Shown: positions 50,276 to 59,900 of the stretch, in pieces
Position numbering within the stretch: the stretch's first letter is position 1
Layout of the letters: the number at the start of each line of letters is the position of its first letter
Assembly: GCF_900176205.1 (NCBI RefSeq)
Contig: NZ_LT859959.1
Coordinates: 496,001 to 560,000, forward strand
From: Bradyrhizobium sp. ORS 285
GTDB taxonomy: Bacteria; Pseudomonadota; Alphaproteobacteria; Rhizobiales; Xanthobacteraceae
DNA length: 64,000 bases
Direction: 5' to 3'
The notes under the pieces: model-generated
The model's input: only the letters and a program-made list of their open reading frames with translations
Told to the model about the DNA's origin: nothing
Databases searched by the model: none
Program-made: the position numbers and the translations under genes

Positions 50276-50410
50276 TCACCAGACGCTGACAATCCGGGCT
50301 GCGAGAGCGAGGATGGACAGGGCGAGCGCGCTGCAGATCAGGGGCAGGACCGCATCAACCTGCTGTGACGGGCGCCGGGCTGCGGCTGCGGAGACAACGT
50401 GGTTACGCAT
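50276..50410 (-). CDS. Possible 44-residue membrane micropeptide between flp and cpaA
   Basis: An ATG at 50410 opens 44 codons ending in TGA at 50276-50278. The translation has a short basic N-terminus (MRNHVVSAAAARRPSQQ) and one hydrophobic segment, VLPLICSALALSILALAARIV, at about residues 21-41. It lies after the flp terminator hairpin and before cpaA. I see no good ribosome site, so the gene call is weak, but the position in the locus and the single membrane helix are reasonable. It has no known name. Confidence 0.35.
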   Translation of the reverse strand: MRNHVVSAAAARRPSQQVDAVLPLICSALALSILALAARIVSVW

Positions 50411-50446
50411 CACTGAACGCCGCGAAGCTGAAGGGCCAAATGATAA

Positions 50447-50475
50447 AGGCCCCGGAGAGTCCGGGGCCTTCTTTG
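50447..50475 (-). terminator. Terminator after flp
   Basis: Read leftward, AAGGCCCCGG, loop ACTCT and CCGGGGCCTT form a strong stem followed by TATCATTT. It begins about 19 bp after the flp stop. It would make flp more abundant than the downstream assembly genes. Confidence 0.85.
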
Positions 50476-50493
50476 CTCGGTCGTGGCGACCGC

Positions 50494-50658
50494 TTACTTC
50501 AGCGACGAGTTGATCGAGCCGAACTTGGAGCTCAGGCTGGAGCCGAGACCGTTCACCGCAGCAATGATCGCGAGGGAGATGCCGGCGGCGATCAGGCCGT
50601 ACTCGATGGCGGTCGCGCCGGATTCATCCTTCACGAAGCGAGCAAGAAGATTCTTCAT
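50494..50658 (-). CDS. flp: Flp/Fap family major pilin
   Basis: This 54-residue pilin has a short basic leader, the cleavage site Gly-Ala followed by TAIEYGLIAAGISLAIIAAV, with the Glu-Tyr pair essential for Flp processing, then a short tail NGLGSSLSSKFGSINSSLK. The ATG at 50658 follows GGAG by seven bases. It is the pilus subunit; cpaA, encoded downstream, should process it. The open frame can be extended upstream but without a ribosome site. Confidence 0.96.
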   Translation of the reverse strand: MKNLLARFVKDESGATAIEYGLIAAGISLAIIAAVNGLGSSLSSKFGSINSSLK

Positions 50659-51080
50659 AGGGTAACTCCATGTACACGTGGCTGGTCGAACAAAATCTGG
50701 TCGTTGCGGCGTTCTCAGCACCGTGACCATGTAGGCACCCTAGGGGGCAGGAATTTCGGCGTAGTTAATTCAATCGATGAAACATCGCCGCGGACGAGCG
50801 TTCTTGCGCAGAGTAAATTTGGGCTAAACCGCGCGATGAAAATTGGAAACAAACAGCCTAGGCATCAACTCCTGTCCGCCATGGTCATGAACGACAGAGT
50901 GCTACTGCCGGTTCGATCGCCCAAGACGAAAGGCGATCAAGACGATCAAGACGATCCCGGGATCTTGCTTCATCTGACGCTTGCCCGACGCTGCAGTCCT
51001 TGCCGGGGAAGGGGCGAGGTTCACGGCTCCTTAAGCGCCAGGGAGTACCCCTCGGGAAAGTTCATGTGATGAGGGATGTT
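50659..51080. other. Divergent region between flp and the hydroxylase gene
   Basis: This 422-bp gap should hold the promoters for flp (leftward) and the 51081 gene (rightward). The stretch 50750-50860 is AT-richer than its surroundings. A short direct repeat, GATCAAGAC GATCAAGAC GATC, stands near 50935-50956. No gene is supported. Confidence 0.5.
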
Positions 51081-51908
51081 ATGTCCGGTCTGCCGTGGGA
51101 AGTCGTGCTGATGCTCGGCCAGACCATCGAGAAGGTGCTGCCGATCACGCTGGTCGTGGCGGTCGTCTTCTCGGTGCTGAGCCACTTCTGGGCCTGCAAT
51201 CCGGGCAAGCCGTGGTGGCAGAAGCGCGAGCTCGTCACCGACATGGTCTATTGGTTCTTCGTGCCGGTGTTCGCCCGCGTGCTCCGCATCGGATTCCTGG
51301 TGCTCGGCGCCGGCGTGATCTTCAAGATCCACGATGCGGACGAACTGATCGCCTTTTATGAGAACGGCCATGGCCCGCTGGCGCAATTGCCGGAATGGTT
51401 GCAGGGGCTGCTGTTCATCGTGCTCGCCGATTTCATGTTGTACTGGGCGCACCGGTTGTTCCACGGCGGCGAGTTCTGGAAGTACCATGCCGTTCACCAC
51501 TCCTCGGAGGACTTGGATTGGATCTCGGCGGCCCGCTTTCACCCGATCAACCTGATCCTCGGCACCATTGCCGTCGATGTGATCCTGCTGATGGCCGGCA
51601 TCTCGCCCAATGTGATGATCTGGGTGGGCCCGTTCACGACGTTCCATTCCGCCTTCGTGCACGCCAATCTCAACTGGACGCTCGGGCCGTTCAAATATGT
51701 CCTTGCAACGCCGGTGTTCCATCGCTGGCACCACACCGCGATGGAAGAGGGCGGCAACACCAATTTTGCCGGCACGTTCCCGCTCTGGGACATCATGTTC
51801 GGGACGTTCCGGATGCCGGAGGGCCAGCTGCCCGCGGAGTACGGCAAGGATGAAGCGACCATGCCCGGTGAGTTCGCCGGCCAGCTTGCATTTCCGTTCC
51901 GCCGGTGA
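51081..51908 (+). CDS. Sterol desaturase / fatty acid hydroxylase family membrane protein
   Basis: This protein of about 275 residues has four to five membrane segments and the di-iron histidine motifs of the family: HRLFH, HAVHH and HRWHH, in the right order and spacing. It would hydroxylate or desaturate a lipid using oxygen. An ATG at 51069 is an alternative start; 51081 is preceded by GAGGG. It stands between flp and the TadE arm, but no link to pili is known. The lipid substrate is unknown. Confidence 0.83.
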   Translation: MSGLPWEVVLMLGQTIEKVLPITLVVAVVFSVLSHFWACNPGKPWWQKRELVTDMVYWFFVPVFARVLRIGFLVLGAGVIFKIHDADELIAFYENGHGPLAQLPEWLQGLLFIVLADFMLYWAHRLFHGGEFWKYHAVHHSSEDLDWISAARFHPINLILGTIAVDVILLMAGISPNVMIWVGPFTTFHSAFVHANLNWTLGPFKYVLATPVFHRWHHTAMEEGGNTNFAGTFPLWDIMFGTFRMPEGQLPAEYGKDEATMPGEFAGQLAFPFRR

Positions 51909-52038
51909 GCGGCCGCGTGTTCGAGAGATTTCGGCTGCGTTGGTAGATCGTTCACCAATTAAGCGCAGATTTGCCGCGTGGGGCGCCGTCACCGCTGCGT
52001 ATCGCTTGAGACGGCTCGTCAATGTCCCGGGGTTGAGT

Positions 52039-52533
52039 ATGTCGTTCCGTATGTCGCGTCCTTGTGTATCCCTCGCATTGCGGGCGGCCGTCGCCGCAAT
52101 GCTGCTGTGGCCGGCTGTGGCGTCGGCGGATCCCGATCCCGCCATTGCCGTCAACGTCGACCAGGCGAAGCTGGTCAAGCTCCCGGACCGCGTCGCGACC
52201 CTCGTCGTCGGCAACCCCATGATTGCCGACGTGACCCTGCAGAGCGGCGGCATCATCGTCGTCACCGGCAAGAGCTACGGCGCCACCAACTTCATCGCCA
52301 TGGATCGCGGCGGCCAGGTGCTGATCGACCGGCAGATCCAGGTGGCCGGGCCGACCGACCGGCTCGTGACGGTGTATCGCGGCGTCGATCGTGAGACGTA
52401 TAGCTGCATGCCGGTCTGCCAGAAGCGGGTCACCCTCGGCGACGGCGACAGCTACTTCAAGTCGGTGCTCGACCAGGCCGGAACGATGTCGAGCACGGCG
52501 GCGGGCAGCGCCGCGTCGGCCAAGGCCAACTGA
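52039..52533 (+). CDS. Stand-alone CpaC N-domain-like pilus assembly protein
   Basis: This 164-residue protein has a signal peptide (about 1-31, ending WPAVASA) and the T2SS-T3SS pilus N-domain found in CpaC (VNVDQAKLVKLPDRVATLVVGNPMIADVTLQSGG, GKSYGATNFIAMD). It lacks a secretin domain. The ATG at 52039 follows CGGGG. It may be a periplasmic accessory to the secretin or a remnant of a duplicated cpaC. It heads the plus-strand arm that carries two TadE-like genes. Confidence 0.8.
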   Translation: MSFRMSRPCVSLALRAAVAAMLLWPAVASADPDPAIAVNVDQAKLVKLPDRVATLVVGNPMIADVTLQSGGIIVVTGKSYGATNFIAMDRGGQVLIDRQIQVAGPTDRLVTVYRGVDRETYSCMPVCQKRVTLGDGDSYFKSVLDQAGTMSSTAAGSAASAKAN

Positions 52534-52826
52534 GGCGCGGACGTCAGCTCCGTGCGGGCGAGGGCAGAGGCCTAGAGTGGACGGGTAATCCCGGCCAGTC
52601 TGTTCGCGCGTGTGTTTCATCAGCCTTTTTCGGCTGACGCCGTCTCGATCTCCCATTTCCGATCTCGCACTAGACCAAGGTCCGCACCTGCCGCGGACGC
52701 TCGCAGGGTTAGCGGCGGGTTACGGCCGCCGGCCATCTTGCTCGCATCGTAGGAAACTCTTTCCCAAGGAGTTTCCGCTATTTCTTTCACCCAGGTTGAT
52801 GTGCCTTTCCAAATCCGGGTCAAACA
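52534..52826. other. Gap between the CpaC-N-like gene and tadE
   Basis: The 293 bp contain TAGGAAACTCTTTCCCAAGGAGTTTCC at about 52749, an inverted pair (GGAAACTC/GAGTTTCC) that could form a hairpin or operator. It contains no supported gene. Confidence 0.5.
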
Positions 52827-53375
52827 ATGCAAGCCACCGCCACCGCGAATGGATCGTTCCGCAGACTGCTGCGACGCTTTCGGCGTAACCGGCGGGCCTC
52901 GGCGGCGCTCGAATTCGCGCTGGTTGCCCCGGTCTTCTTTGCGCTGCTGTTCGCGATCCTCGAGACGGCGCTGATGTTCTTTGCCGGCCAGGTGCTGGAG
53001 ACGATCACGCAGGACTCCGCGCGCATGATCCTGACCGGGCAGGCGCAGCAGGGCTCCTACTCCCAATCGCAATTCGCGAGCTATGTCTGCACCCAGATTC
53101 CGGCGGCGTTGTTCGACTGCAACAAGATCTATATCGACGTGAAGAGCTACTCGTCGTTCGGTAGCGTCTCGATCAGCAATCAGATCGACAACAGCGGCAA
53201 CTTCATCAACAACATGACCTATAGCCCGGGTGCCGCCGGCGACATCGTGGTGGTCAGGGTGTTCTATCAGTGGCCGATCTTCGTGACCGGGCTCGGCTAC
53301 AACATCGCCAACCTGTCGGGCAGCAAGCGGCTGCTGGTGGGAACGGCTGCATTCAAGAACGAGCCTTATTCATAA
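52827..53375 (+). CDS. tadE: TadE-like pilus assembly protein
   Basis: This 182-residue protein has a basic N-terminus, then RRASAALEFALVAPVFFALLFAILETALMFF, the TadE domain with the pseudopilin cleavage glutamate, and a beta-rich C-terminal part of about 130 residues. Such proteins are minor pseudopilins that CpaA processes. It belongs to the divergent arm of the Tad locus, 58 bp before the next TadE-like gene. Confidence 0.88.
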   Translation: MQATATANGSFRRLLRRFRRNRRASAALEFALVAPVFFALLFAILETALMFFAGQVLETITQDSARMILTGQAQQGSYSQSQFASYVCTQIPAALFDCNKIYIDVKSYSSFGSVSISNQIDNSGNFINNMTYSPGAAGDIVVVRVFYQWPIFVTGLGYNIANLSGSKRLLVGTAAFKNEPYS

Positions 53376-53433
53376 AGGCGCCGGGACACCATTGAACTCC
53401 ATCATGCGTTGTGAAGATAGATCGAGGTCGAAG

Positions 53434-53988
53434 ATGGAACGCCGCCTGCTACGTCGCTTTCGCGCCTTCCGCGCCGATCGAAGCGGCGTCGCCGCCACCG
53501 AGTTCGCCTTCATCGTTCCGCTGATGCTGGTGATGTTCTTCGGCACCGTCGAATTCTGTTCGGCGATTGCCGTCGACCGCAAGGTCACGCTGATGGCGCG
53601 GACGCTGTCCGACCTGACATCGCAGTCGACCTCGGTCGGCGACAGCGACATGTCGAACTTCTTCGCCGCCTCGACCGGCATCATGTATCCGTATTCGACG
53701 ACCCCGGTGAACGCGACGATCACCGAGCTGTATGTCGATCCGACCACCAAGCAGGCGACGGTGAAGTGGAGCAAGGGATCCGCACCGCGCACGAAGGACA
53801 CGACGGTCGGCATCCCGGCCGACCTGCTGGTCAGCGGCACCTATCTCATCTTCAGCGAGGTGAGCTACCAATACGTCCCGACCATCGGCTATGTGATGGC
53901 CAAGACCGGCATCAATCTGAGCGACGTCGCCTACACCCGTCCGCGGCAGTCGACCTGCGTCTACTACAGCCCGTCGACGAGCTGCTGA
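53434..53988 (+). CDS. Second TadE/TadF-like pilus assembly protein
   Basis: This 184-residue protein repeats the plan of its neighbour: RADRSGVAATEFAFIVPLMLVMFFGTVEFCSAIAVDRK is a TadE domain and the rest is a soluble domain with a C-terminal Cys pair (STCVYYSPSTSC). The ATG at 53434 follows GAGGTCGAAG. It is probably the TadF-type minor pseudopilin. No large TadG gene with a von Willebrand domain follows. Confidence 0.85.
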   Translation: MERRLLRRFRAFRADRSGVAATEFAFIVPLMLVMFFGTVEFCSAIAVDRKVTLMARTLSDLTSQSTSVGDSDMSNFFAASTGIMYPYSTTPVNATITELYVDPTTKQATVKWSKGSAPRTKDTTVGIPADLLVSGTYLIFSEVSYQYVPTIGYVMAKTGINLSDVAYTRPRQSTCVYYSPSTSC

Positions 53989-54065
53989 ACAGTAGCCTGC
54001 CTCCGGGCGGAGCCCGCGTGGCGAGGACGGCGGCCGGCGTGACAAGCAGATCCAAAATCAGGACA

Positions 54066-54096
54066 TGAAAAAAGGCCGCGCGAGGCGGCCTTTCGT
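54066..54096. terminator. Bidirectional terminator between the TadE arm and the csp gene
   Basis: AAAAAAGGCCGC, a short loop and GCGGCCTTTCGTTT make a GC stem with A-run on one side and T-run on the other. It would end transcription of both convergent genes. Confidence 0.85.
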
Positions 54097-54133
54097 TTGT
54101 TCGGAGACGATCTGGCGATCGCCCTCCAGCTGC

Positions 54134-54340
54134 TCAGTTGGCAGCGCGCAGATTGTCGGCCGAGGACTTGCCCGAACGGCGGTCAGCGACGATCTCGTAG
54201 GAGATCTTCTGGCCTTCGCGCAGCGTGCCGAGACCGGCGCGCTCGACGGCGCTGATGTGCACGAACACGTCATTGCCGCCGTCATCCGGCTGAATGAAGC
54301 CATAGCCCTTGGTTGCGTTAAACCACTTCACGGTTCCCAT
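54134..54340 (-). CDS. Cold-shock protein (CspA family)
   Basis: This 68-residue protein is a single cold-shock domain: [36 protein letters not shown] contains both RNA-binding motifs (KGYGFI and VFVHI). It melts RNA structure. The start at 54340 gives the normal length. A long AT-rich leader lies before it, with the hairpin AACCCA-GGACTC-TGGGTT at 54381-54398, as expected for cold-shock genes. Confidence 0.94.
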   Translation of the reverse strand: MGTVKWFNATKGYGFIQPDDGGNDVFVHISAVERAGLGTLREGQKISYEIVADRRSGKSSADNLRAAN

Positions 54341-54500
54341 GCTCACGGGGGTAGTTCCCTTCTCAGATATCAAATGTCGTAACCCAGGACTCTGGGTTGG
54401 TTAGATCGAATTTTTGGAAGGGTCGTCAGCGTCTGAACCGGCTGTACCGGTAATAGCTAATCTCGTCCGGCCGAAAATCGATTGCGGGATATATTATTGG
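54341..54500 (-). promoter_or_regulatory. Leader and promoter region of the cold-shock gene
   Basis: The region is AT-rich and contains a 6-bp dyad (AACCCA/TGGGTT, 54381-54398) in the probable 5' untranslated part. Long structured leaders control many csp genes. Promoter elements cannot be fixed by eye. Confidence 0.4.
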
Positions 54501-54617
54501 AAATGGCCGCGCAAAACAATCCTGAGGTGCGGGAGGGCGCACGTTTTTTTGACGCGCCGGCTGGTCGCCGACGCGTTGGATTGTCGCTGATTGCGCAAGA
54601 CTTCATCAAGCCGAAGA

Positions 54618-54640
54618 GGGGCGGCCCATCGTGCCGCCCC
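54618..54640 (-). terminator. Possible terminator after infA
   Basis: GGGGCGGC, a seven-base loop and GCCGCCCC form an 8-bp stem five bases after the infA stop. Only a short CTCTT follows on the minus strand. Confidence 0.6.
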
Positions 54641-54645
54641 GGACG

Positions 54646-54933
54646 TCAGCGCCGGCGGAACTGGCCGCCGCGCTGGGCGCCGCGCGGAGGACCACCGGGG
54701 GTGCTGGGGCGCTCGTCCTTGTGGCGGAAGATGAGACGGCCCTTTTCCAGGTCGTAGGGCGACATCTCGACGGTCACGCGGTCGCCCGCGAGCGTCTTGA
54801 TGCGATTCTTTTTCATCTTGCCCGCCGTGTAGGCGACGATCTCGTGCCCAGCGTCGAGTTGCACGCGATAGCGCGCGTCGGGAAGGATCTCGGTGACCAG
54901 CCCTTCGAACTGGATCAGCTCTTCCTTAGCCAT
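54646..54933 (-). CDS. infA: Translation initiation factor IF-1 with C-terminal extension
   Basis: This 95-residue protein has a complete IF-1 OB-fold: [67 protein letters not shown]. It then adds about 23 residues, [25 protein letters not shown], rich in Arg and Gly, absent from the usual 72-residue IF-1. It lies 24 bp after rhlE on the same strand. It may be a second, specialised IF-1 copy; whether another infA exists elsewhere cannot be seen here. Confidence 0.92.
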   Translation of the reverse strand: MAKEELIQFEGLVTEILPDARYRVQLDAGHEIVAYTAGKMKKNRIKTLAGDRVTVEMSPYDLEKGRLIFRHKDERPSTPGGPPRGAQRGGQFRRR

Positions 54934-54957
54934 GTCTTTCTCCAGATCGACAGACGT

Positions 54958-56367
<1,410 letters not shown>

Positions 56368-56791
56368 AAGATGGGCTTTCCATAAGAGGATAAGGCCCGT
56401 GTCGGCAGGCAGCCGGACGCGGGTGGGTGGTTGAAGAGACACCCGCGTGTTTGGAGCGTCGAGATTGGATAGGGGAGGATGCAAAGCCAGAAGCTCGGGT
56501 CGAGCTAAAGAACACGCGGCTTGCAGAGATCCGGCCGATTCGCCTCGATCTATCAGCTATATGGAACAGGTGGACGGCACTTTCAAGACCGCTGCGTAAC
56601 GGATCGGCGATCCAGGCGGTACCCTGCTGCTTTAAATTTAGCCATTCGAAACAAAGTGCATAAATCGTGCGCTCAGTGCCAGCTGATTAATCATCGTGCT
56701 TGCCTAAAGGCGCGGCAGGTGGTTGCGACCTTCCGCCGCGATTTCGCCGAGTTCCATATTCGGGTCAAGGGCTTACCGGATGTGAACGGCA
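56368..56791. other. Intergenic region between rhlE and the urt promoter
   Basis: The divergent gap holds the rhlE promoter on its left and, on its right, the urt promoter. Bases about 56620-56700 are AT-rich. NtrC or other enhancer sites for the downstream sigma-54 promoter would be expected here; I saw no clear TGCACC-N5-GGTGCA dyad. No gene is supported. Confidence 0.5.
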
Positions 56792-56807
56792 TGGCACGCT
56801 TCTTGCG
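56792..56807 (+). promoter_or_regulatory. Sigma-54 (-24/-12) promoter of the urt operon
   Basis: TGGCACGCTTCTTGCG matches the TGGCAC-N5-TTGC consensus, with GG at 56793-56794 and GC at 56805-56806 and exactly ten bases between. Transcription would begin near 56818, about 58 bp before urtA. This points to NtrC-type nitrogen control. Confidence 0.85.
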
Positions 56808-56875
56808 ATTCTTCCGCCGCAGACCGCCGGCCGCCTTGGCTGCGAAGCACGTCTGCGTCAGGGAGATATTACCTC

Positions 56876-58198
56876 ATGCTTACTCGACTCACTCAGGAAT
56901 TAACGGCGCCGTTCAGCCGCCGTCGCTGGCTGGCTGCTGCTGCCGGCCTGGCACTGGGCGCAGCCGGCTTCGGCCCGGCCATGGCCGCTGACGACACCAT
57001 CAAGATCGGTGTTCTGCATTCTCTGTCCGGCACCATGGCCATCAGCGAGACCACGCTGAAGGATACGATCCTGTTCCTGATCGACGAACAGAACAAGAAG
57101 GGCGGCGTGCTCGGCAAGAAGCTCGAGGCCGTCGTCGTCGACCCCGCCTCGAACTGGCCGCTGTTCGCCGAGAAGGCGCGCGAGCTGATCACCAAGAACA
57201 AGGTCGCGGTCGTGTTCGGCTGCTGGACCTCGGTGTCGCGCAAGTCGGTGCTGCCGGTGTTCAAGGAGCTCAACAGCATCCTGTTCTACCCGGTCCAGTA
57301 CGAGGGCGAGGAGAGCGAGCGCAACGTGTTCTACACCGGTGCTGCGCCGAACCAGCAAGCGATCCCGGCGGTCGACTATCTGATGAAGGAAGAGAAGGTG
57401 AAGCGCTGGGTGCTGGCCGGCACCGACTACGTCTATCCGCGCACCACCAACAAGATCCTGGAAGCCTACCTGAAGTCGAAGGGCGTGGCTCAGGACGATA
57501 TCATGATCAACTACACGCCGTTCGGTCACTCCGACTGGCAGACGATCGTCGCCGACATCAAGAAGTTCGGCTCGGCCGGCAAGAAGACCGCCGTGGTCTC
57601 GACCATCAACGGCGACGCCAACGTTCCGTTCTACAAGGAGCTCGGAAACCAGGGCATCAAGGCCAAGGACATCCCGGTCGTCGCGTTCTCGGTGGGTGAG
57701 GAAGAACTCGCCGGCATCGACACCAAGCCGCTGGTCGGCCACCTCGCTGCCTGGAACTACTTCGAGTCGATCAAGACCCCGGCCAACGAGAAGTTCATCA
57801 AGGATTGGCAGGCCTATACCAAGAACCCGAAGCGCGTGACCAACGACCCGATGGAAGCCCACGTGATCGGCTTCAACATGTGGGTGAAGGCGGTCGAGAA
57901 GGTGAAGTCGACCGATCCGGACAAGGTCATCGACGCTCTTCCGGGCACCGAGGCGCCGAACCTGACCGGCGGCGTGTCGAAGATGCTGCCGAACCACCAC
58001 ATCACCAAGCCGGTGTTCATCGGAGAGATCAAAGGCGATGGCCAGTTCAGCGTCGTCTACAAGACCAAGGATCTCGTCCCGGGCGACGCCTGGTCGAAGG
58101 AGCTCGAGGGCTCCAAGGACCTGATCGGCGATTGGGTCGGCAAGAAGTGCGGCAACTACAACGTCAAGACCAACAAGTGCCTGGGCTCGGGCACCTGA
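56876..58198 (+). CDS. urtA: Urea ABC transporter substrate-binding protein
   Basis: This 440-residue periplasmic binding protein has a Tat-type signal (SRRRWLAAAAGLALGAAG...AMA) and the UrtA-specific opening DDTIKIGVLHSLSGTMAISETTLKDT, then GCWTSVSRKSVLPVFKELNSILFYPVQYEGEES. It binds urea (and possibly short amides) for the UrtBCDE transporter. It is the first gene of the operon, behind a sigma-54 promoter, and is followed by an intercistronic hairpin. Confidence 0.96.
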   Translation: MLTRLTQELTAPFSRRRWLAAAAGLALGAAGFGPAMAADDTIKIGVLHSLSGTMAISETTLKDTILFLIDEQNKKGGVLGKKLEAVVVDPASNWPLFAEKARELITKNKVAVVFGCWTSVSRKSVLPVFKELNSILFYPVQYEGEESERNVFYTGAAPNQQAIPAVDYLMKEEKVKRWVLAGTDYVYPRTTNKILEAYLKSKGVAQDDIMINYTPFGHSDWQTIVADIKKFGSAGKKTAVVSTINGDANVPFYKELGNQGIKAKDIPVVAFSVGEEELAGIDTKPLVGHLAAWNYFESIKTPANEKFIKDWQAYTKNPKRVTNDPMEAHVIGFNMWVKAVEKVKSTDPDKVIDALPGTEAPNLTGGVSKMLPNHHITKPVFIGEIKGDGQFSVVYKTKDLVPGDAWSKELEGSKDLIGDWVGKKCGNYNVKTNKCLGSGT

Positions 58199-58226
58199 TC
58201 TCGACCTGACGTTATCATGACGACCG

Positions 58227-58253
58227 GAGAAGGCGGCGATCTGCCGCCTTCTC
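58227..58253 (+). terminator. Intercistronic hairpin between urtA and urtB
   Basis: GAGAAGGCGGC, loop GATCT and GCCGCCTTCTC make a perfect 11-bp stem 28 bp after the urtA stop. The tract after it (CTCTGCCTCC) is not a strong T-run, so it more likely gives partial termination or 3'-end protection, raising binding protein over permease. Confidence 0.75.
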
Positions 58254-58286
58254 CTCTGCCTCCTGAACTCCTGCCGGGGTTATCCA

Positions 58287-59900
58287 GTGCCTGCCATTGT
58301 TCTCGCGCTCGTGCGCGGCCTTCTTCTCGCCATTTCCTTGATCGTCGCGTCCGCTCCGGCTTTCGCCGCCAGCTTCGAAGAGTCGGTCGCCAAGTTCGCC
58401 AATGACGATTTCTCCGATACCGACGATGCGGTGGGCGAGATCGCCGTGTCCGGAAACCCGCTGGCTTTCCCGATCATCAGCGCGCTGCAGGACGAGCGCC
58501 TGATGTTCGATGCCGAGACCAAGAAGGTCTTTATCAAGCAGGCCGACGGCAAGATCATCGATGCCGCGACGGGCGCTGCCGTCGACAAGCTGCCCGACAA
58601 CGCCGCGGCCGTCAGCCTCAATAACCGGCTGCGCCGCAGCGTCGACGCCGCGCTCGGCGGCCTGACCCTGCTGTCGCCCGACACCAACACAAGGCTGACC
58701 GCGGCGAAATCCGTGTTCAAGTCGCATGAAGAGGCGACGCTGCCGACCGTGGAATCGGCGCTCGCCAAGGAAACCAATCGTTCCGTCAAGCAGGCGCTCG
58801 CCGAAGCGCGCGCCGCGATCCTGCTGTTCAAGTCCGACGCCAGCGAGGTCGACAAGCTCGAAGCCGTCGCGACCATCAAGGCGCGCGGTGATCAGGAGGC
58901 GCTGGCGCTGCTGACCGAGATCAGCGGCGGCGATCAGCCGGCCAATGTCGCCAAGGCGGCGGCAAGCGCGATCTCCTCGATCCAGGGCTCGCTCGCGATC
59001 TGGTCCGCTGTGCAGAATGCCTGGTACGGCCTGTCGCTCGGTTCGGTGCTGCTGCTTGCCGCGATTGGCCTCGCCATCACCTTCGGCGTGATGGGCGTCA
59101 TCAACATGGCCCATGGCGAGATGGTGATGCTTGGTGCCTACACCACCTTCGTGGTCCAGGAGGTCATCCGCACGCGCTATCCGGCGCTGTTCGACTATTC
59201 GCTGCTGATCGCGGCCCCGCTCGCCTTTCTGGTGGCCGGCGCGATCGGCGTGCTGATCGAGCGCACGATCATCCGCTTCCTGTACGGCCGCCCACTCGAG
59301 ACGCTGCTCGCCACCTGGGGCCTGTCGCTGATCCTGCAGCAGGCGGTGCGCTCCGCGTTCGGCCCGACGAACCGTGAGGTCGGCAATCCCTCCTGGATGA
59401 GCGGCGCGTTCGAATTGGGGCAGATCACCATCACCTATAACCGGCTCTGGATCCTCTGCTTCACCATGGCCGTGTTCGCGATCCTGCTCGCGATGCTGCG
59501 CTACACCGCGCTCGGCCTTGAGATGCGCGCGGTGACGCAGAACCGGCGCATGGCGGCGTCGATGGGCATCGCGACGTCTAGGGTCGATGCGCTCACCTTC
59601 GGGCTCGGCTCGGGCATCGCGGGGATCGCTGGCGTGGCGCTGTCGCAGATCGACAATGTCAGTCCGAACCTCGGCCAGAGCTACATCATCGACTCCTTCA
59701 TGGTCGTGGTGTTCGGCGGCGTCGGCAATCTCTGGGGCACCCTGGTCGGCGCCTTCACGCTCGGCATCGCCAACAAGTTCCTGGAGCCGGTGGCCGGCGC
59801 AGTGCTCGGCAAGATCGCGATCCTCGTCTTGATCATCCTGTTCATTCAGAAGCGCCCGCGCGGCCTGTTCGCGCTCAAGGGCCGGGCGGTGGAAGCATGA
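58287..59900 (+). CDS. urtB: Urea ABC transporter permease UrtB
   Basis: This 537-residue protein has a signal/anchor, a periplasmic N-terminal domain of about 220 residues typical for UrtB, and a LivH-like permease domain from about residue 245 (LSLGSVLLLAAIGLAITFGVMGVINMAHGEMVMLGAYT) with about eight membrane segments. The start is a GTG at 58287 after GGGGT. It overlaps urtC by four bases. Confidence 0.94.
   Translation: MPAIVLALVRGLLLAISLIVASAPAFAASFEESVAKFANDDFSDTDDAVGEIAVSGNPLAFPIISALQDERLMFDAETKKVFIKQADGKIIDAATGAAVDKLPDNAAAVSLNNRLRRSVDAALGGLTLLSPDTNTRLTAAKSVFKSHEEATLPTVESALAKETNRSVKQALAEARAAILLFKSDASEVDKLEAVATIKARGDQEALALLTEISGGDQPANVAKAAASAISSIQGSLAIWSAVQNAWYGLSLGSVLLLAAIGLAITFGVMGVINMAHGEMVMLGAYTTFVVQEVIRTRYPALFDYSLLIAAPLAFLVAGAIGVLIERTIIRFLYGRPLETLLATWGLSLILQQAVRSAFGPTNREVGNPSWMSGAFELGQITITYNRLWILCFTMAVFAILLAMLRYTALGLEMRAVTQNRRMAASMGIATSRVDALTFGLGSGIAGIAGVALSQIDNVSPNLGQSYIIDSFMVVVFGGVGNLWGTLVGAFTLGIANKFLEPVAGAVLGKIAILVLIILFIQKRPRGLFALKGRAVEA

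Noticed and set aside
54482..54757. Plus-strand frame of 91 codons upstream of infA's 3' end
   Set aside because: It overlaps the infA terminator and coding region on the other strand and contains no protein-like pattern.
56368..56791. NtrC enhancer dyad upstream of the sigma-54 promoter
   Set aside because: Only partial GTGC/GCAC-like words are present; none matches the NtrC dyad well enough to annotate.
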